Positions 5,385-8,755 of a DNA stretch of 8,755 nt are shown here, one piece after another. The stretch lies in contig JBDSCZ010000343.1 in assembly GCA_039920865.1 (NCBI GenBank), positions 1-8,755 of the forward strand, read 5' to 3'. The stretch is from AVCC01 sp039920865 (GTDB lineage: Bacteria; Pseudomonadota; Gammaproteobacteria; Burkholderiales; Burkholderiaceae_D). Position 1 is the first letter of the stretch; every line of letters starts with the position of its first letter. The position numbers and the translations under genes are program-made. A model generated the notes under the pieces. The model had not been told where the DNA came from. It searched no databases and saw only the letters and a list, made by a program, of their open reading frames with translations.

Positions 5385-6305
5385 ATGAAAATCATCGTAT
5401 TGGGTTCTTCTGCCGGCGGCGGCTTCCCGCAATGGAATTGCAATTGCGCCAATTGCGCCGGAATGCGCAGCGGCACCTTGAAGGCCAAAGCCAGAACGCA
5501 ATCATCGATCGCCGTTTCTGCCGATGGCGACAATTGGCTGCTGATCAATGCCTCGCCGGACATCCTGACACAAATCCGCGCCGCGCCGGCGCTGCAGCCC
5601 GGCCGCCAGCAGCGCGACACCGGGATTGCCGCAGTGCTGCTGATAGACGCGCAGGTGGATCACGTGACCGGCCTGTTGATGCTGCGCGAAGGCAAACCGA
5701 TTCCGTTGTACTGCACCGCATCGGTGTGGGACGACCTGACCACCGGCCTGCCTTTGGTACCGGTGTTGTCGCATTACTGCGGCGTGCAATGGCATCCGCT
5801 GTCCGTCAATCAAGGCCATATGGAGCCGATCGAGCTGCCTGGATTTACCGGTATCCGGATTACACCGCTGACGCTATCGAGCAAGGCGCCGCCGTATTCG
5901 CCGCATCGGGAAAATCCGCATCCGGGCGATAACATCGGTCTGTTGATTGAAAATCGGGCCAGCGGCAAGAAAGTATTTTATGCACCGGGCCTGGGTGAGA
6001 TCGAGCCCCACGTCGAAGCGGCAATGCGCAGCGCGGATTGCCTGTTGGTGGATGGCACATTTTGGACTGCCGATGAAATGATCCGGCTCGGATTTTCCAC
6101 CAAACATGCTGCCGACATGGGGCATCTGCCGCAATCCGGCCCGGGCGGGATGATCGAATGCCTCGATAGCATGGATGCCGGCAGGAAGATATTGATTCAC
6201 ATAAACAATACCAATCCGATCCTCGATGAGGATTCTGAACAACACGCAACCCTGCTGCGGCATGGCATCGAGCTGGCCTACGACGGAATGGAAATCACGC
6301 TATGA
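5385..6305 (+). CDS. pqqB: PqqB, metallo-beta-lactamase-fold enzyme of PQQ biosynthesis
   Basis: The 306-residue protein is close to the usual family length. It opens with MKIIVLGSSAGGGFPQWNC, the PqqB signature, and has the structural zinc-site cysteines at 19, 21 and 24 (CNCANC). The metallo-beta-lactamase fold is shown by INASPD (54-59), the degenerate metal motif DAQVDH ending at His93, the late segment LLVDGTFW and the IHINNTNPIL segment near the C-terminus. PqqB acts after peptide release; published work assigns it iron-dependent hydroxylation of the cross-linked Glu-Tyr product. The sequence upstream of the start (GGCCAGATT) is a weak ribosome binding site, which would lower its translation relative to pqqA. 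Its stop overlaps the pqqC start as ATGA. Confidence 0.95.
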   Translation: MKIIVLGSSAGGGFPQWNCNCANCAGMRSGTLKAKARTQSSIAVSADGDNWLLINASPDILTQIRAAPALQPGRQQRDTGIAAVLLIDAQVDHVTGLLMLREGKPIPLYCTASVWDDLTTGLPLVPVLSHYCGVQWHPLSVNQGHMEPIELPGFTGIRITPLTLSSKAPPYSPHRENPHPGDNIGLLIENRASGKKVFYAPGLGEIEPHVEAAMRSADCLLVDGTFWTADEMIRLGFSTKHAADMGHLPQSGPGGMIECLDSMDAGRKILIHINNTNPILDEDSEQHATLLRHGIELAYDGMEITL

Positions 6306-7036
6306 ACGCCATAAATTCCATGATGCAGCCGGCAGCTCCCGGCGATCTGCCCTGGGATGCAGAAGAATTCAAGCGCCAGCTAATGGCGCAGGAAGTGCAC
6401 TACCATATTCATCACCCGTTCAACCACAAGATGAATAGCGGCCAGCTGAGTCCGGAGCAGATTCGCGGCTGGGTCGCCAACCGTTTCTATTACCAGATCA
6501 ATATTCCGCAAAAAGATGGCGCGATCCTGGCCAATTGCCCGGATCGGGAAACGCGCCGCAAATGGATTCTGCGCATCCACGACCATGACGGCTGGGAAGG
6601 CAATGCCGGCGGTATCGAGGCCTGGGCCCGCTTGGGCGAGGCGGTCGGCATCCCGCGCGATGAACTATGGTCGCTCAGCCACGTGGTGCCCGGGGTGCGT
6701 TTTGCGGTCGATGCGTATGTCAATTTCGCCCGCCAATCGCCGTGGCAGGAAGGCGTATGCTCGTCGCTGACCGAGATGTTCGCGCCGAAGATACACAAGG
6801 AACGTCTGGCCAACTGGCCTGCGCTGTACCCATGGATAGAAGCGCAGGGGCTGCAGTACTTCCGCAGCCGGATTTCGCTCGCCGAGCGCGATGTGGTGCA
6901 TGGCTTGCAGGTCACGCTGGAGCATTTCACCACCCGTGCGCAGCAGCAGCGCGCGCTGGAAATCCTGCAGTTCAAGCTCGACGTGCTGTGGTCGATGATG
7001 GATGCGATCGAACTGGCCTATTCCGGGCGTATTTAG
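6302..7036 (+). CDS. pqqC: PqqC, pyrroloquinoline-quinone synthase
   Basis: The 244-residue protein has the all-helical heme-oxygenase/TenA-like fold. The cofactorless oxidase performs the last step, ring closure and eight-electron oxidation of AHQQ to PQQ. The active-site residues described for the Klebsiella enzyme are all present with an offset of 11: His35, Arg61, Tyr64, Gln65, His95, Tyr139, His165, Arg168, Tyr186, Arg190 and Lys225. Two differences are visible. The HHPYH of Klebsiella reads HHPFN here (Asn41), and the chain ends at AYSGRI, without the C-terminal tail of about 20 residues found in Klebsiella and Pseudomonas. The start overlaps the pqqB stop by 4 bp, so translation is probably coupled. 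An internal Met at position 7 or 8 is a possible alternative start. Confidence 0.95.
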   Translation: MNAINSMMQPAAPGDLPWDAEEFKRQLMAQEVHYHIHHPFNHKMNSGQLSPEQIRGWVANRFYYQINIPQKDGAILANCPDRETRRKWILRIHDHDGWEGNAGGIEAWARLGEAVGIPRDELWSLSHVVPGVRFAVDAYVNFARQSPWQEGVCSSLTEMFAPKIHKERLANWPALYPWIEAQGLQYFRSRISLAERDVVHGLQVTLEHFTTRAQQQRALEILQFKLDVLWSMMDAIELAYSGRI

Positions 7037-7060
7037 TGTTCAAAGATGCAAGGATACAAA

Positions 7061-7324
7061 ATGGATGCGTCAACTGACCTGCCCAAGCTGTCGAGATTGT
7101 TCCGCCTGCAATGGGAGCCGGCGCAGGATGCCTATGTGCTGCTATATCCGGAAGGAATGGTCAAGCTGAACCAAAGCGCGGCGGAAATTCTCAAGCGCTG
7201 CGATGGCAGTAGCGCGGTTGCGGCTATCGTAGCCGATCTCGAGCAGACGTTTGAAGTCGACAACCTGCGCGATGAAGTGCAGGACTTTCTGAAGGAAGCA
7301 CATGAGCACGGCTGGCTGGTCTGA
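7061..7324 (+). CDS. pqqD: PqqD, PqqA-binding peptide chaperone (RiPP recognition element)
   Basis: The 87-residue protein starts at the ATG preceded by AAGGATACAAA. The ATG at 7046, five codons earlier, has no comparable ribosome binding site. The core LYPEGMVKLNQSAAEIL (28-44) is the PqqD signature, followed by the CDG turn and the helices of the winged-helix RRE fold. PqqD binds PqqA tightly and presents it to PqqE. It is a free-standing protein here, not fused to PqqC or PqqE as in some taxa. It follows pqqC by 24 bp and overlaps pqqE by 23 bp. Confidence 0.93.
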   Translation: MDASTDLPKLSRLFRLQWEPAQDAYVLLYPEGMVKLNQSAAEILKRCDGSSAVAAIVADLEQTFEVDNLRDEVQDFLKEAHEHGWLV

Positions 7325-8483
7325 ACGCACCGAATCCGAACCGGTCATCGCGCCGCCGCTGTGGCTGCTGGCCGAGCTGACCTATAGATGCCCGTTGCAT
7401 TGCATCTTTTGCTACAACCCGGTCAATTACGCCGAAAATCGCAATGAATTGAGCACCGCGCAATGGATGGCCGTGATGCAACAGGCGCGCGCACTGGGCG
7501 CCGCGCAACTCGGGTTTTCCGGCGGCGAGCCGCTGCTGCGCGACGATCTGGAGCAGTTGATCGTCGAAGGCCGCCGGCTCGGCTATTACACCAACCTGAT
7601 CACCTCGGGCGTCGGCTTAACGGAAGACCGGATTGCGCGGATGCGCGATGCCGGGCTGGATCACATCCAGCTATCGTTCCAGGATTCCACCAAGGAAATG
7701 AATGATTTCCTGACCAGCACCAAGACCTTCGATCTGAAGTCGCGGGTCGCCAAGCTGATCAAGCAGTACGACTATCCGATGGTGCTCAACGTGGTGCTGC
7801 ATCGCTACAACCTGGATCACATCGACCGCATCATCCAGATGGCGCTCGACATGGGAGTCGAATATCTGGAACTGGCTAATACGCAGTATTACGGCTGGGG
7901 CCTGGTCAATCGGGCGCACCTGATGCCGTCCCGTGAGCAGCTTAAGCGTGCCGAAGCCATCGTCAACGATTATCGGGCCAGGGTCGGCAACCAGATCCGC
8001 ATCCTGTTCGTGGTGCCGGATTATTTCGAAGAACGGCCGAAAGCCTGCATGAATGGCTGGGGATCGGTATTTTTGGCGATCGCCGCCGACGGTGCCGCGC
8101 TGCCTTGTCATGCGGCAAAGTCGCTGCCGGGCCTCGATTTTCCGAATGTCACGCAACATAGCATCCGCGACATCTGGTATCACAGCGATGCCTTCAACAA
8201 GTATCGCGGCGATGCGTGGATGAAGGAGCCGTGCAAGACCTGCCCCGAAAAAAAGAAAGATTTCGGCGGCTGCCGCTGCCAGGCACTGGCGCTGACTGGC
8301 GACGCCGCCAACGCCGACCCGGTGTGCAGCAAATCGCCGCAGCACGCGCAAGTGCAGGAAATCGTCCAGAATGCCTACCGCGCGCAACAGTTGCAGCACA
8401 ATGGCAGCGCGCAAGCGGATAGCCAGCCAATCGTGTTTCGCACCGATGCCAATTCGATCAAGCTATCGGCCAAAGAGCGTTAG
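7302..8483 (+). CDS. pqqE: PqqE, radical SAM/SPASM PqqA peptide cyclase
   Basis: The 393-residue protein has the radical SAM motif CPLHCIFC (Cys30, 34, 37) and GGEP (74-77). The SPASM auxiliary-cluster ligands follow: Cys249, Cys269, Cys311, Cys314, Asp320, Cys324, Cys326 and Cys342. Each matches the Methylobacterium enzyme at +1, including the unusual Asp ligand in KKKDFGGCRC. The enzyme uses SAM to join Glu16 Cgamma to a ring carbon of Tyr20 in PqqA held by PqqD, the first step of PQQ synthesis. The start at 7302 is supported by AAGGAAG a few bases upstream, inside pqqD. A Gln/Ser-rich tail of about 30 residues follows the last cluster region and carries no recognised motif. Confidence 0.96.
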   Translation: MSTAGWSERTESEPVIAPPLWLLAELTYRCPLHCIFCYNPVNYAENRNELSTAQWMAVMQQARALGAAQLGFSGGEPLLRDDLEQLIVEGRRLGYYTNLITSGVGLTEDRIARMRDAGLDHIQLSFQDSTKEMNDFLTSTKTFDLKSRVAKLIKQYDYPMVLNVVLHRYNLDHIDRIIQMALDMGVEYLELANTQYYGWGLVNRAHLMPSREQLKRAEAIVNDYRARVGNQIRILFVVPDYFEERPKACMNGWGSVFLAIAADGAALPCHAAKSLPGLDFPNVTQHSIRDIWYHSDAFNKYRGDAWMKEPCKTCPEKKKDFGGCRCQALALTGDAANADPVCSKSPQHAQVQEIVQNAYRAQQLQHNGSAQADSQPIVFRTDANSIKLSAKER

Positions 8484-8559
8484 CGGCCGGCCAGACCGGA
8501 CCGGAGCGCAAGCTGCGTCCGTGTGACTAAATAATACTGGAATAGTGTATTTTTAAACT

Positions 8560-8576
8560 CGCAATGAATCATTGCG
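8560..8576. promoter_or_regulatory. Perfect 17-bp palindrome, candidate operator
   Basis: CGCAATGA (8560-8567) and TCATTGCG (8569-8576) are exact inverted copies around a single A. A 1-nt centre makes it better suited to a dimeric DNA-binding protein than to an RNA hairpin. It lies in A/T-rich non-coding DNA 77 bp after the pqqE stop, possibly upstream of a gene beyond the window. Confidence 0.4.
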
Positions 8577-8649
8577 GCAAGTGGCATATTTTTCGATATA
8601 CCCTTGCATAAATAGATAATTCGTAATTATTCAGTTGGCTATTGACGCT

Positions 8650-8685
8650 CCTTCCCCCGGGCAGGGGGAAGGCTGGGATGGGGGT
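8650..8685 (+). repeat. GC-rich palindromic repeat (REP-like), copy 3
   Basis: CCTTCCCCC (8650-8658) and GGGGGAAGG (8664-8672) form a 9-bp stem around GGGCA. The tail CTGGGATGGGGGT follows to 8685. It is the same class as the elements at 199-224 and 4415-4461, and it pairs with the inverted copy at 8725-8755. Confidence 0.7.
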
Positions 8686-8724
8686 CGAACGGTCGAAATA
8701 TCGGCACGGTCGATCAAGCTTTCT

Positions 8725-8755
8725 ACCCCCTCCCTAACCCTCCCCCTGCAAGGGG
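8725..8755 (-). repeat. GC-rich palindromic repeat (REP-like), copy 4, inverted and cut by the window end
   Basis: On the minus strand the tail of this copy, 8749 down to 8725, aligns without gaps to 8661-8685 at 20 of 25 positions (GCAGGGGGA... ending in GGGGGT). The palindrome's other arm is cut off at base 8755 after AGGGG. Copies 3 and 4 therefore face each other in opposite orientation across about 39 bp, the arrangement seen in REP doublets. Confidence 0.6.

Larger units (their letters stand above)
8484..8755. other. Intergenic region after pqqE
   Basis: No gene is visible in these 272 bp. A weak GC-rich hairpin lies at 8502-8521 (CGGA-g-CGC with GCG-TCCG) 18 bp after the pqqE stop. 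It lacks a U-run, so the end of the pqq transcript is unclear. The A/T-rich middle holds the palindrome at 8560-8576. TTGCAT at 8604-8609 could be a -35 box but has no good -10 partner. The last 106 bp are repeat sequence. Confidence 0.4.

Noticed and set aside
8581..8600. Second sigma-54 promoter at GTGGCATATTTTTCGAT
   Set aside because: The TGGCA half is present, but the GC of the -12 element is not at the required distance.

Overview
The window looks like a chromosomal segment of a betaproteobacterium. The order Burkholderiales, and the Oxalobacteraceae/Collimonas-Herminiimonas type in particular, is an inference from moderately high GC, protein character and gene content. Its theme is periplasmic oxidation by quinoproteins. 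It holds a complete pqqABCDE operon for the cofactor pyrroloquinoline quinone (PQQ) and two periplasmic accessory proteins of the quinoprotein alcohol dehydrogenase type found in ped/exa clusters. The dehydrogenase itself is not in the window.

Layout. Positions 1-145 are the 3' end of an ApbE-like flavin transferase gene (+). An intergenic region follows with a perfect 11-bp-stem palindrome. Two minus-strand genes come next in transcription order from right to left: a PedF-type cytochrome c-550 (1204-1677) and a periplasmic family-3 solute-binding protein (295-1128). They are separated by 75 bp holding a strong hairpin. Divergent from the cytochrome is a 657-aa sigma-54-dependent activator of the AcoR type (1916-3889, +). 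The 238-bp divergent region contains a near-perfect sigma-54 promoter (1720-1735, minus) pointing at the cytochrome, and a dyad about 135 bp upstream of its predicted start site that could bind the activator. This gives a testable circuit: activator, sigma-54 promoter, cytochrome plus binding protein.

Positions 3890-4087 are non-coding. On the minus strand, 4088-5146 encodes a prolyl-iminopeptidase-like alpha/beta hydrolase. A dispersed GC-rich palindromic repeat is inserted in frame in this gene, and the residue aligned with the family's amine-binding Glu appears to be Gln. Divergent from it, starting 72 bp away, is the pqq operon (5219-8483, +). It comprises the 24-aa precursor PqqA, an 11-bp-stem hairpin in the pqqA-pqqB gap, then tightly packed pqqB, pqqC (4-bp overlap with pqqB), pqqD and pqqE (23-bp overlap with pqqD). 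Known active-site residues of PqqC and the cluster ligands of PqqE are intact, so the pathway looks functional. No pqqF/pqqG M16 peptidase gene is present here. Positions 8484-8755 are non-coding and hold a 17-bp palindrome and an inverted pair of the same class of GC-rich repeat.

In the proposed physiology, PqqA-E make PQQ in the cytoplasm, a quinoprotein dehydrogenase encoded elsewhere uses it in the periplasm, and the c-550 takes the electrons. The linking inferences are marked as such in the entries. I see no phage, CRISPR, toxin-antitoxin or otherwise wholly new system. The most notable points are the regulatory architecture, the repeat inserted in the hydrolase gene and the peptidase-like gene next to pqqA.
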